Assembly: GCA_002409595.1 (NCBI GenBank)
Contig: DHNQ01000016.1
Coordinates: forward strand, 203,364-267,363
Source: Dysgonomonas sp. UBA5412
Lineage (GTDB): Bacteria; Bacteroidota; Bacteroidia; Bacteroidales; Dysgonomonadaceae
Direction: 5' to 3'
DNA length: 64,000 nucleotides
Made by a program: the position numbers and the translations under genes. The notes beneath the pieces were generated by a model. The model had not been told where the DNA came from. It was given only the letters and a program-made list of their open reading frames with translations, and did no database searches. Every line of letters starts with the position of its first letter. The stretch's first letter is position 1. Shown piece by piece: positions 1 through 8,728 of the stretch.

Positions 1-1
1 A

Positions 2-133
2 GGTAAAATAAACAAAGATGATATGCGCCGAATCATTGAAGCAAAAGACAGATGTGCAGCCGGAACATCCGTTCCCGGCCATGCTTTATTCCTTGAGGAG
101 GTGGAGTATAACAATGACATATTTTTAGTGTAA
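2..133 (+). CDS. truA: tRNA pseudouridine synthase A, C-terminal fragment
   Basis: The window opens inside a gene whose last 43 codons are visible. The tail reads RRIIEAKDRCAAGTSVPGHA and then LFLEEVEYNND, the usual C-terminus of TruA, which makes pseudouridine at positions 38-40 of the tRNA anticodon arm. The catalytic aspartate lies upstream, outside the window. Its TAA stop shares one base with the nhaA start codon, so the two genes are probably co-transcribed and translationally coupled. The family call rests only on this short tail. Confidence 0.8.
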   Translation, partial: GKINKDDMRRIIEAKDRCAAGTSVPGHALFLEEVEYNNDIFLV

Positions 134-1311
134 TGCAACAAAGAAGATCAATTAAACACATACTTAGAGGCTTTATAGAGAATGAGAAATCGGGCGGTTT
201 CATTCTTATCATATGCACCTTAATATCAATTCTGCTAGCAAACTCTAATATAGGAGCTCAATATATATCCTTTTGGAATTCCAATTTGGGTAGCCATTCT
301 GTTGCAGAATGGATCAATGATGGTTTGATGGCGATATTCTTCTTTTTGATCGGATTAGAATTAATACAAGAAATACATGAAGGAGAACTTTCTGATTTTA
401 GACGAGCTTCTCTTCCTATTTCAGCAGCATTAGGAGGAATGTTGATTCCGGCAGCACTATACCTGTTGTTAAATTGGGGAACAGATACACATGCCGGCTT
501 TGGTATACCAATGGCTACAGATATAGCTTTTGCATTGGGGATACTTTCTCTACTTGGCAAACGAGTGCCAACATCATTCAAAGTATTCCTCACAGCCTTG
601 GCAGTCATAGACGATCTGGGTGCAATTATAGTTATCGCAATATTTTACACAGCCTCTTTAGCTTGGGCAAATCTTCTGATTGCATTAGGTATTTTTATAC
701 TCTTGTTACTCTTAAACAAGAAGTTTCGTGTCTCTAATATTACACCTTATATAATCGGGGGTGTGGTAATGTGGTATTTTATGCTACATTCCGGAATACA
801 TGCCACTATTGCCGGAGTCTTGTTGGCGATAACAATTCCGTATGAGAGGAATGTATCAAAAAATCCATCAAAGAAGGTGCAACACATTCTCCATCATCCT
901 ATAACATATTTTGTTCTGCCACTTTTTGCTCTTGCTAATACAGCGATGCCAATAGAAGGTAATTGGCAACAGGCAATGGGTGAACCCTTTGCTCTAGGTA
1001 TCTTATTGGGTCTTATTGTAGGAAAACCATTAGGAATTTTACTATTCAGTTTCATCTCTGTAAAAAGCGGTCTATGCAATTTGCCTCATGGTATGAAGTG
1101 GAAAGGAATGCTGGGAATAGGAATGTTAGGAGGGATCGGTTTTACAATGTCAATATTTATAACCTTACTAGCATTCAATGATAGGATACATTATGTAAAT
1201 GAATCGAAACTTATGATTCTGTTAGCATCTCTTATTTCGGGGATAATAGGATATGTATGGTTGAACTATATACTTAGACAAGAAAATAAACCAAATCAGA
1301 TATGTGGCTAG
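133..1311 (+). CDS. nhaA: Na+/H+ antiporter NhaA
   Basis: This 392-aa inner-membrane protein is the NhaA antiporter, which exports Na+ in exchange for protons for pH and sodium homeostasis. The sequence shows about 12 hydrophobic segments and the family's key residues: Asp130 in GIPMATDIAFALG and the Asp160-Asp161 pair in LAVIDDLGAI, equivalent to D133 and D163/D164 of the E. coli protein. The length matches the family. The ATG overlaps the truA stop by one base, and the 3' end overlaps the next transporter gene by 10 bp, so all three appear to lie in one operon. Confidence 0.95.
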   Translation: MQQRRSIKHILRGFIENEKSGGFILIICTLISILLANSNIGAQYISFWNSNLGSHSVAEWINDGLMAIFFFLIGLELIQEIHEGELSDFRRASLPISAALGGMLIPAALYLLLNWGTDTHAGFGIPMATDIAFALGILSLLGKRVPTSFKVFLTALAVIDDLGAIIVIAIFYTASLAWANLLIALGIFILLLLLNKKFRVSNITPYIIGGVVMWYFMLHSGIHATIAGVLLAITIPYERNVSKNPSKKVQHILHHPITYFVLPLFALANTAMPIEGNWQQAMGEPFALGILLGLIVGKPLGILLFSFISVKSGLCNLPHGMKWKGMLGIGMLGGIGFTMSIFITLLAFNDRIHYVNESKLMILLASLISGIIGYVWLNYILRQENKPNQICG

Positions 1312-2201
1312 CCTTAGCATTTGTTTCCGCTTTTTTTCTCGGATGTTATGATATAAGTAAAAAGAAATCTGTACAAGATAATGCTGTTATTCCGGTATTG
1401 TTCCTCAACACTCTTTTTTGCTCACTCCTACTCCTTCCTCTTGTATTAATATCAAGGCTATCGCCCGACACATTGTCGGGGACAATAGGATATGTGCCGT
1501 CTGTTCCGTTCGCTACTCATGGATATATTTTTATAAAATCGGTTATTGTACTCACTTCGTGGATATTCGGCTACTTTGCCATAAAACATCTACCACTTAC
1601 TATTACTGGCCCGATAAATGCAACCCGTCCGGTAATGACTTTACTGGGAGCCTTATTTATCTTTGGTGAACGGTTGAATCTATACCAATGGATAGGTGTT
1701 ATAATCACTATCATATCCTTTTTCCTTCTTTCTCTATCGGGGAAAAAGGAAGGAATCAGTTTTCATAAAAACAAATGGATTCTCTTTCTCCTTCTGGCTG
1801 CCATAGCCGGGGCTGCAAGCGGACTGTATGACAAATATCTGATGCAGCACTTTAGTTCTACCGCAGTACAATATTGGTTCAACACTTACCAATGTCTACT
1901 CATGTTTATAGTGCTAATTACGTTATGGTATCCTAAACGAAAAAAGTCTACCCCGTTCGAATGGAGATGGAGTATATTGCTGGTTTCTCTATTTCTGACC
2001 ATCGCTGATTTTGTCTATTTTTATGCTCTTACCGATCCCGAAGCTATGATCTCAATCGTGTCGATGGTACGGCGCAGCAGCGTATTGGTTTCGTTTGCAG
2101 GAGGAGTCTTGTTTTTCCATGAAAAAAACTTAAAAGGGAAAGCTATCGACCTTGTATTAATTATTGTCGCAATGTTTTTCCTATATTTGGGAACAAAATA
2201 A
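1302..2201 (+). CDS. EamA/DMT-superfamily transporter
   Basis: This 299-aa protein has ten predicted membrane helices arranged as two EamA halves, the drug/metabolite transporter fold. The first half ends near the typical segment ATRPVMTLLGALFIFGERL, and a second GxxFF-type half closes at FFHEKNLKGKAIDLVL. Substrates of such proteins range from amino acids to sugar phosphates and cannot be read from sequence. The ATG lies inside the last codons of nhaA, with a 10-bp overlap, so translation is probably coupled. A role in small-metabolite or drug export is inference. Confidence 0.85.
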   Translation: MWLALAFVSAFFLGCYDISKKKSVQDNAVIPVLFLNTLFCSLLLLPLVLISRLSPDTLSGTIGYVPSVPFATHGYIFIKSVIVLTSWIFGYFAIKHLPLTITGPINATRPVMTLLGALFIFGERLNLYQWIGVIITIISFFLLSLSGKKEGISFHKNKWILFLLLAAIAGAASGLYDKYLMQHFSSTAVQYWFNTYQCLLMFIVLITLWYPKRKKSTPFEWRWSILLVSLFLTIADFVYFYALTDPEAMISIVSMVRRSSVLVSFAGGVLFFHEKNLKGKAIDLVLIIVAMFFLYLGTK

Positions 2202-2244
2202 GACAGCGGACTCGAATAAAGCAAATAAGATTACAATATTAGAT

Positions 2245-2883
2245 ATGAAAAAGATACTATTCTCCATACTATTCTTTACAACAACAATATTATCTCTATC
2301 GGCTCAGGAGATAAGCAGTGTATTGCTGACCATGCCCGACAATATAATATTGGGACTGGATAGTGGGCAAAAAGAATTGCTTGGATCAACTCCTGCCGAC
2401 ACTACTGAATTGACTCTTGACAGGGGTACATTCTCGGAAATAAAGCGAACTGCAATATCTGCCGATTATATTTCGTTGCAAACATCGGATGCGGGTACAA
2501 CAGAAATAAAGCTTTTGCCATTGGTTAATGATTCGAAAATCATCTGTGTGATTAAAACGGTTTGTGGAACTGTATGTGACAGTCAGATACAGTTTTTTAC
2601 AACAAATTGGTTGCCAATATCTCAAAAGGATCTATTGCCTAAGATAGACAAGGATTCTTTTATAAAAAACGATACTAACCGCAATAGCCAAGACTTTGAA
2701 AATGCTTATAAATCACTGGATATGAATCCGATCAAATACACATTATCTGCTACCGATAATACACTTGTTGTAAAATATGACATAGAGGGATATTTATCGA
2801 AGGATGATTATAAAAGAATTCAGCCTTATCTTAAAGAAGAGCCTTTGGTGTTGACATGGGATAAAACCTCTTATAAATTATAA
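2245..2883 (+). CDS. DUF3256 family secreted protein
   Basis: The start is set at the internal ATG because it begins a clean signal peptide (MKKILFSILFFTTTILSLSA, then QE) and lies downstream of the preceding transporter; the longer open frame would begin inside that gene. The 212-aa product resembles the DUF3256 family of Bacteroidales, with the typical early segment LLTMPDNIILGLDSGQKELL. No catalytic motif is visible, and the protein is probably periplasmic or exported. The function is unknown. It is the last plus-strand gene before a long palindromic terminator. Confidence 0.75.
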   Translation: MKKILFSILFFTTTILSLSAQEISSVLLTMPDNIILGLDSGQKELLGSTPADTTELTLDRGTFSEIKRTAISADYISLQTSDAGTTEIKLLPLVNDSKIICVIKTVCGTVCDSQIQFFTTNWLPISQKDLLPKIDKDSFIKNDTNRNSQDFENAYKSLDMNPIKYTLSATDNTLVVKYDIEGYLSKDDYKRIQPYLKEEPLVLTWDKTSYKL

Positions 2884-2891
2884 CACGGTCG

Positions 2892-2945
2892 ATAATAAAA
2901 ATATAGGGGTTACTTTAATTAAAGTAACCCCTATATTTTTATTAT
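2892..2945. terminator. Bidirectional terminator, perfect 54-bp palindrome
   Basis: Both 27-bp arms pair without a mismatch around the AATT centre at 2917-2920, with the GC-rich part GGGGTTAC/GTAACCCC and A/T tracts on the outer sides. Each strand therefore makes a hairpin ending in U residues. It sits between the convergent DUF3256 gene and the GNAT gene and should serve both. Confidence 0.9.
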
Positions 2946-2948
2946 TTC

Positions 2949-3236
2949 TTAATCTTCATTTTCGACTATAAGATCTTCATACTCAGGATGCCTTTGTATA
3001 TATATTTTAGTATAGGGACATATCGGATATACTTTCAAGCCGCGATTGCGAATATAATCTAACAGAGTCTTCGTAAGAGCAGCAGCAATGCCTCGCCCTT
3101 CGAGAGGCAAAGGAACTTCGGTATGTGTTACCCAAAGCACATTTCCATGTTTTCTGTAATCTACAATGCAGAGCAAACCATCTACCACTGTTTCGAAACG
3201 GCTCTTTTCTTCATTATGTACAATCTCATATTCCAT
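2949..3236 (-). CDS. Small GNAT N-acetyltransferase (YjdJ type)
   Basis: This 95-aa protein matches the compact GCN5-like acetyltransferase family (PF14542 type). It shows the strand HTEVPLPLEGRGIAAALTK, in which GRGIA is the acetyl-CoA pyrophosphate-binding loop, and the typical C-terminal VYPICPYTKIYIQRHPEY. These proteins consist of little more than the cofactor-binding half of a GNAT fold, and their substrates are mostly unknown. Its ATG directly abuts the stop codon of the upstream lipoprotein gene, so the two are translated from one mRNA. Confidence 0.88.
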   Translation of the reverse strand: MEYEIVHNEEKSRFETVVDGLLCIVDYRKHGNVLWVTHTEVPLPLEGRGIAAALTKTLLDYIRNRGLKVYPICPYTKIYIQRHPEYEDLIVENED

Positions 3237-3824
3237 TTATTTCCCTCCTCCAAAAGTAAAGCTTACCGGTATATATACAGGTGATGTCACCGGAACATTG
3301 CCGACATTAAATGTTGGTTTCAGTTGTAGTTTAACATTCGATTTTTTCGAACCAATTCCTAAAAAATTCTTTGCAATTTCTGTCACGGCATCTTTAGAAT
3401 TATTTTTCATCAGAGAGGCTAGATCTACACCGATTGTCAGAGGCAATGTCTGAGTTTGTCCGGCTGAAATATTTAATGTCTGATTTAGCGCTCCCGTAGT
3501 AAATTGGATATCGTCTATACTAATTATATATTGTAAGCCATTCATTATAGCCGCAGATTGATTCGGGTTTTTCACATCCAGATTTAATACGAAATCTAAC
3601 GGGATAGAGGACGCCGATCCATTCAGAATAGAAGTTACCTTCGGAATAGAGGTCAACGACAAACCATTAGACAGATTCATTCCCGAAATAGATAAGCCTG
3701 TAATAGATTTATAATTATACTCACAGTTAATCAAGTTGTATGTGCTTGACAGTCCCTGCTGGATACTATTACAACCGATAAGAGTGATTACTACAAACAG
3801 TAGAGCTATGATTCTTTTCTTCAT
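3237..3824 (-). CDS. LEA14-like lipoprotein
   Basis: This 195-aa protein begins with a lipoprotein signal (MKKRIIALLFVVITLIGCNS; lipobox LIGC), so it should be lipid-anchored in the envelope. The rest is beta-rich: LNLDVKNPNQSAAIMNGLQY looks like the water-stress/LEA type 2 immunoglobulin-like fold, followed by GQTQTLPLTIGVDLASL and a closing VTSPVYIPVSFTFGGGK. No enzymatic residues are seen. It lies 40 bp downstream of the DUF2027-Smr gene and abuts the GNAT gene. The LEA-fold assignment is by sequence style and is moderately sure. Confidence 0.65.
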   Translation of the reverse strand: MKKRIIALLFVVITLIGCNSIQQGLSSTYNLINCEYNYKSITGLSISGMNLSNGLSLTSIPKVTSILNGSASSIPLDFVLNLDVKNPNQSAAIMNGLQYIISIDDIQFTTGALNQTLNISAGQTQTLPLTIGVDLASLMKNNSKDAVTEIAKNFLGIGSKKSNVKLQLKPTFNVGNVPVTSPVYIPVSFTFGGGK

Positions 3825-3864
3825 TTTCGTTTAATATTCTATTATTAACGCAATCTATATTAAA

Positions 3865-4905
3865 TTATTTTATTGTTACCATTGTTGCTCCATAGCCATA
3901 CTCACGAAAAGAGGCATCCTGAGAATACACTGTCTTATAACTCTTATTCAACTCCTTCATCAATGCGGCTTTTAAGACTCCATCACCTTTACCATGAATA
4001 AAAACTATTTTTTGCCCTTTATTCTTTAAATTCTGATCCATTATCTCTCTGAATTTCGAAAGTTGATATTCAAGTATATCGCCCGAAGACAAGCCTGCCG
4101 TGTTATCCAATAGCTCTTGAATATGCAAATCTACTTCCAGAATATGATTCTTTTCTTTTTTCACAATAGGCTGAATACGTGGACGAGGTTCTTTCTCTTT
4201 CATTGCCCGTTCTATATCTTCTGCCGATATAACCAACTCTTTTTCGGCTAAATCGCGGCGAACAATAGGGTATAATATAGCCTCATCTTCGAAGTAGTCA
4301 TTTTCTTTAAAACTATGCAGTTTATAGAATTTAACAGTATCGAGACGCACTTCAACTGAATAAGTATTCTTTAGAGCAAAGACTTTTCCTTTCTTATATG
4401 CAAAAAATTGCAAGCAGATATGTTCCAGATCATTCAGATCTACCTTACTAAATTCTTCTAAAAAGAGTTTTGTATTAGGCTCTATTGTACCCACACTTCG
4501 GCTAGTCCAACCCTTATCGCTCCTACTCATATAATTGAATGACAAATAATAGTTACTATCATTTATCAAATAACATTCAAGATTGGTTGTGCTGATACTT
4601 TTTATATCTATGGGTAGGTAAGCCAAATAGACAGACAGTTGCTCTCCCTCCTTCGTCTCCTCTACTTCATAATCCTCCTCAGCACTGTGGTTTGTTGCCG
4701 GAGCTTGATATACTTCGGGCGCAGGTTTAGACGATTGGCGCACCTGAGCATCATTCGCAGGTTCTATCACCACACATTCTCTGATAAGAACGGGAATATC
4801 AAATCCTTCCTCATCCTCTACCAATGCTATATCTTTTCCTTTAAATCCCTTTACAACACCACCTCCCGTAGTATTCAGAAAGCGCACTTTATCTCCTATC
4901 TTCAT
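3865..4905 (-). CDS. DUF2027 protein with C-terminal Smr domain
   Basis: This 346-aa protein starts with a small SH3-like beta module (KVRFLNTTGGGVVKGF, residues 7-22), continues with the DUF2027 region, and ends with an Smr domain. The Smr marks are DLH at 259-261 and IHGKGDGVL at 303-311, the conserved motifs of MutS2/Smr nucleases that cut nucleic acid. The combination is typical of Bacteroidetes, where such proteins have been suggested to act on RNA or stalled ribosomes; that role is inference here. It is divergent from queA and heads the lipoprotein-GNAT group. Confidence 0.85.
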   Translation of the reverse strand: MKIGDKVRFLNTTGGGVVKGFKGKDIALVEDEEGFDIPVLIRECVVIEPANDAQVRQSSKPAPEVYQAPATNHSAEEDYEVEETKEGEQLSVYLAYLPIDIKSISTTNLECYLINDSNYYLSFNYMSRSDKGWTSRSVGTIEPNTKLFLEEFSKVDLNDLEHICLQFFAYKKGKVFALKNTYSVEVRLDTVKFYKLHSFKENDYFEDEAILYPIVRRDLAEKELVISAEDIERAMKEKEPRPRIQPIVKKEKNHILEVDLHIQELLDNTAGLSSGDILEYQLSKFREIMDQNLKNKGQKIVFIHGKGDGVLKAALMKELNKSYKTVYSQDASFREYGYGATMVTIK

Positions 4906-4964
4906 AATCCTTAAAATAATCTTGTTAAGCCGTCTTCAGGCTTTTATATTCACACAAAGTTGCT

Positions 4965-4972
4965 TATTTTTG
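4965..4972 (+). promoter_or_regulatory. -7 promoter box for queA
   Basis: TATTTTTG matches the Bacteroidetes -7 consensus TAnnTTTG. It places the transcription start about 12 bp before the GTG start of queA. No clear -33 TTG is seen. Confidence 0.6.
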
Positions 4973-4991
4973 TCGGATAAAAAAAACAAAA

Positions 4992-6236
4992 GTGGACGTA
5001 TCTAATTACAAAAATATTCGCATCGAAGATTATAATTATGATCTGCCGGACAATCGAATTGCAAAATATCCTTTGGAAAAACGCGACAGTTCTAAACTTC
5101 TTGTATATAGAGGCGGAAAAATAACCGATTCACATTTCAATGAGTTAGCGACCTACCTTCCTGATAACAGTCTGATGATCTTTAATAACACTAAAGTTAT
5201 TCAGGCAAGGCTGCATTTTCGGAAAGAGACAGGTGCGCAGATTGAAATTTTTTGCCTCGAACCTCATTCTCCGAACGATTATCTATTAAATTTTCAACAA
5301 ACAAATCATTGTTCATGGATATGCCTGATAGGGAATCTGAAGAAGTGGAAAGAAGGAGATTTGAGTAAGGAAATACTGATTGACAATGAAACAGTAATCA
5401 TAAAAGCACGCAAGATACAATCTCATGGAGATACACACATTGTAGAATTTGAATGGGATAATCCGGCAGTAACCTTCTCTGACCTTCTGGATAAAATTGG
5501 AGAACTACCTATTCCACCATATTTGAACCGAGACACCGAGGAGCAGGATAAGGAAACTTACCAAACTGTTTATTCGAAAATAGAGGGTTCGGTAGCTGCA
5601 CCAACAGCCGGACTACACTTTACAGACAGCGTATTCCAATCTCTTACCGACAAAGGAATAAAGACCGCCGAAGTTACACTGCATGTAGGTGCAGGCACTT
5701 TCCGTCCGGTAAAATCGGAACAGATAAAAGACCATGTGATGCATTCGGAATTTATATCGGTAAAGAAAGAGACAATTCAAAAGCTTTTGGAGCATGAAGG
5801 CAAGATTATAGCCGTTGGCACAACTTCGGTACGCACACTCGAAAGTTTATACTATATAGGAAGGAAGTTGAAAGATGAATCGTCTTCTAATCTGAATGTA
5901 TCGCAATGGGAGCCTTATCAAAAAGATATATCCGAGGATCTGAGCAAAAAGGATGCCCTCAAAAACATTATCAGGTATCTGAATTCTCATCAACTAGACT
6001 CCTTAGTTGCCGAAACTCAAATCATTATCGTTCCCGGATACAGATATCAGATAGTAGATGGTATAGTGACTAATTTTCATCAACCTAAAAGCACACTTCT
6101 ACTCCTTGTTTCAGCTTTTACTTCAAATGCCGAGCAAACAAGATCAGATCATGATTGGCAGGCGATATATAGGCATGCGTTAGATCACAACTACCGCTTT
6201 CTTAGTTATGGCGACAGTTCTTTGTTATTAAAATAA
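4992..6236 (+). CDS. queA: S-adenosylmethionine:tRNA ribosyltransferase-isomerase
   Basis: QueA transfers the ribosyl part of AdoMet to preQ1 in tRNA to make epoxyqueuosine. The 414-aa sequence carries the family signatures DNSLMIFNNTKVIQARL, SVAAPTAGLHFT, TLHVGAGTFRPV and the C-terminal GIVTNFHQPKSTLLLLVSAF. It is longer than the roughly 350-aa proteobacterial form, as in other Bacteroidetes. The start codon is GTG: no ATG lies in frame nearby, and the -7 box ends 19 bp upstream. mltG follows after 11 bp and is probably co-transcribed. Confidence 0.95.
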   Translation: MDVSNYKNIRIEDYNYDLPDNRIAKYPLEKRDSSKLLVYRGGKITDSHFNELATYLPDNSLMIFNNTKVIQARLHFRKETGAQIEIFCLEPHSPNDYLLNFQQTNHCSWICLIGNLKKWKEGDLSKEILIDNETVIIKARKIQSHGDTHIVEFEWDNPAVTFSDLLDKIGELPIPPYLNRDTEEQDKETYQTVYSKIEGSVAAPTAGLHFTDSVFQSLTDKGIKTAEVTLHVGAGTFRPVKSEQIKDHVMHSEFISVKKETIQKLLEHEGKIIAVGTTSVRTLESLYYIGRKLKDESSSNLNVSQWEPYQKDISEDLSKKDALKNIIRYLNSHQLDSLVAETQIIIVPGYRYQIVDGIVTNFHQPKSTLLLLVSAFTSNAEQTRSDHDWQAIYRHALDHNYRFLSYGDSSLLLK

Positions 6237-6247
6237 TAAAACAAGAC

Positions 6248-7267
6248 ATGAAAAAGAAAATACTATATTTCTTTATCGTATTTATAATTATAACAATAGC
6301 TTTACTTGGATATGGTTATAGTGTAATTAACACAAGCTTCAATATCGACAAAACGCGCTATGTATATATTGACGAAAGCAAAGATTACAACAAACTACTG
6401 CAACAACTCAAGGATAGTGCCAAAGTAACTAATCTCTCAAATTTTGAAATGCTGGCATCAATAATGGGTTATAAGGACAATCTGAAAACCGGTAGATATG
6501 CGGTAACACCTGAGATGAACATTCTTGAACTGATACAAGACTTAAGGAGTGGACATCAATCTCCCGTAAATCTAAAATTCAATAATATTCGCACGAAGGA
6601 AGAATTAGCGAAACGCATTTCGGAACAATTGATGATAAGCAATGAAAGTCTTCTTGCTGAATTAAATAATCCGGAAAAATGTCAATCCTTCGGTTTCTCA
6701 ATAGAAACCATTGTAGCCATGTTTATCCCAAATACTTATCAGTTTTATTGGGATATAAGCTTGGATAACTTTTTGGGTCGAATGAAGAAAGAATATACAA
6801 AATTCTGGAATAAAGATCGTGAAGCTGAGGCTAAAGCAATAAATCTATCACCTATCGAGGTTTCCACGCTGGCTTCAATTGTGGAAGAAGAATGTACCTA
6901 TACAGACGAATATCCTATGGTGGCAGGCTTGTATCTGAACAGACTCCGAATAGGACAAAATCTACAAGCAGATCCTACGGTCAAATATGCAGTTGGCGAT
7001 TTTAGTCTCCGCCGCATATTAAATAAACATTTGGAAATAGACTCTCCTTATAATACATATAAATATCAAGGACTACCTCCGGGACCCATCCGTATTCCAT
7101 CAATAAAAGGCATTGATGCTGTATTGAACGCATCCAATCATAAATATTTATATATGTGTGCGAAAGAAGATTTTTCGGGACGGCATAATTTTGCCGAAAC
7201 CTTTTCGGAACATCAACGGAATGCTTTATTATATAGAAATGAATTAAACAGAAGAGGAATAAGATAG
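6248..7267 (+). CDS. mltG: Endolytic peptidoglycan transglycosylase MltG
   Basis: MltG cuts nascent glycan strands in the periplasm and helps set glycan chain length. The 339-aa protein has one N-terminal membrane anchor (about residues 4-26), a LysM-like segment, and the YceG catalytic domain. STLASIVEEECTYTDEYP contains the catalytic glutamate (about E213), followed by VAGLYLNRLRIGQNLQADPT and YKYQGLPPGPI. It follows queA closely and ends 13 bp from a convergent glycosyltransferase gene, with no obvious terminator between them. Confidence 0.93.
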   Translation: MKKKILYFFIVFIIITIALLGYGYSVINTSFNIDKTRYVYIDESKDYNKLLQQLKDSAKVTNLSNFEMLASIMGYKDNLKTGRYAVTPEMNILELIQDLRSGHQSPVNLKFNNIRTKEELAKRISEQLMISNESLLAELNNPEKCQSFGFSIETIVAMFIPNTYQFYWDISLDNFLGRMKKEYTKFWNKDREAEAKAINLSPIEVSTLASIVEEECTYTDEYPMVAGLYLNRLRIGQNLQADPTVKYAVGDFSLRRILNKHLEIDSPYNTYKYQGLPPGPIRIPSIKGIDAVLNASNHKYLYMCAKEDFSGRHNFAETFSEHQRNALLYRNELNRRGIR

Positions 7268-7280
7268 ACCGACTCTTTTA

Positions 7281-8693
7281 TTAAAACGCCTTTTTATCTC
7301 CTTTAAAGACATTGGCAACTGTCAGATAGATAATTTTAAGATCAAGAAAGAAAGTCCAATTTTCGAGATACCAAACGTCTTTTCTAACACGTTCTTCCAT
7401 TTCGGCAACAGTCTTCGTCTCACCTCGGCATCCGGTAACTTGCGCCCAGCCCGTAATTCCGGGTTTAACTAGGTGGCGAACCATAAATTTATCTATCAAT
7501 GAGCTATATAGATCAGTATGTTGTAGCATATGAGGACGAGGTCCTACTACCGACATATCATTCCTTAATACATTAATAAATTGAGGTAGCTCATCAACAC
7601 TCGTTTTACGCATGAAATGCCCTACTTTAGTTACTCTCGGATCACCTTCCACGGCCTGCTTCTTATTGGCTTCAGCATTAAGTCGCATTGATCGGAATTT
7701 ATAACAATAAAATTCCTTTCCTTTTATACCGGTTCTTTTCTGTTTAAAGAAAATAGGCCCCGGAGAGGATTTTTTGATAATAGCTCCGAATATGATATAT
7801 ACAAAAGGAAATATCAGAACTAAAACCAAAATAGAAAACACGAGATCGAAGGTTCGTTTGATAAATCTATTAGAAAAATGTTGTAATGGCTCATAACGTA
7901 GACTCAATATCGGTGTAGTCTCTATAAAATGCAGAGAGAAACGTCGCTTTATATATTTATGAAATTCGGGTACAATATGAAATCGTATCATATTCTTTTC
8001 AGAAAACCGGATTAATTCATAGATAAGATCATCTTTACCTCCCGGCAAGGTACAGAATATTTCGTCTATTTTCTCTGTTTCCACATATGTCTGAATATCG
8101 GATATTTTACCTAAATAATTGGGTAAAGAACCTTTCTTATCAATATCATCATCAAAGAAACCAAGTATTTTATAACCAAAATCACTGGTTAAAAGAGACT
8201 CGTACAAACTGTTAGCGTTTAATCCTCCTCCAACAATTATTACTTGCCGATAATTATATCCTTTACGCCGATAAGATTTTAAAAGTAATCGGAATAGCAC
8301 ATGCCACAAAATAAATAAAGAACCAAGAACAAAAGAGACAATTATCCAAGGTACAATAGGAACACTAACAATCTTAAAGATTGCAAATCCGGCTGTTAAT
8401 AAAATAATATATGATGCAATAAAGACTGAAGATCGTTGAATAATCTTATCAAATGTTGCAATATTGGATGATAACTGAAGATGAATAACTGATGATACTA
8501 TAAAGTAGCAAAGATTAATTAACAGAAAAGATGTAATCTGCTCTCTGTAATGCAAACCTTCAGTAATCCATCCTTCTCTGCGAAAAAGAAAATATATAAA
8601 CAGAAAGAATAGATTAATAAGCAATAAGTCGCCAAAGCGAATTATCCAATCTATAAGGTAACCATAGCCTTCTTTTCTCTCTTTTCCACTCAT
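7281..8693 (-). CDS. Polyprenyl-phosphate sugar-1-phosphate transferase (WcaJ/PssY-like)
   Basis: This 470-aa membrane enzyme is of the type that starts exopolysaccharide or capsule repeat units by moving a hexose-1-phosphate from a nucleotide sugar to undecaprenyl phosphate. It has four N-terminal helices, a Rossmann-like CoA_binding_3 region (VIIVGGGLNANSLYESLL), a further hydrophobic hairpin near residue 280, and the bacterial sugar transferase domain with KRTGIKGKEFYCYKFRSM, TSVDELPQFINVL and MSVVGPRPH. It is the last gene of the fhs-DUF1460-CPBP group, 35 bp after the protease gene. The sugar cannot be told from sequence. Confidence 0.9.
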   Translation of the reverse strand: MSGKERKEGYGYLIDWIIRFGDLLLINLFFLFIYFLFRREGWITEGLHYREQITSFLLINLCYFIVSSVIHLQLSSNIATFDKIIQRSSVFIASYIILLTAGFAIFKIVSVPIVPWIIVSFVLGSLFILWHVLFRLLLKSYRRKGYNYRQVIIVGGGLNANSLYESLLTSDFGYKILGFFDDDIDKKGSLPNYLGKISDIQTYVETEKIDEIFCTLPGGKDDLIYELIRFSEKNMIRFHIVPEFHKYIKRRFSLHFIETTPILSLRYEPLQHFSNRFIKRTFDLVFSILVLVLIFPFVYIIFGAIIKKSSPGPIFFKQKRTGIKGKEFYCYKFRSMRLNAEANKKQAVEGDPRVTKVGHFMRKTSVDELPQFINVLRNDMSVVGPRPHMLQHTDLYSSLIDKFMVRHLVKPGITGWAQVTGCRGETKTVAEMEERVRKDVWYLENWTFFLDLKIIYLTVANVFKGDKKAF

Positions 8694-8728
8694 AATTTAA
8701 CCAAAATAGTCGAAATTGAACAAAGATA

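Noticed and set aside
258..608. 116-aa antisense open frame over nhaA
   Set aside because: It lies wholly opposite a well-supported gene, has no family features, and lacks a promoter box.
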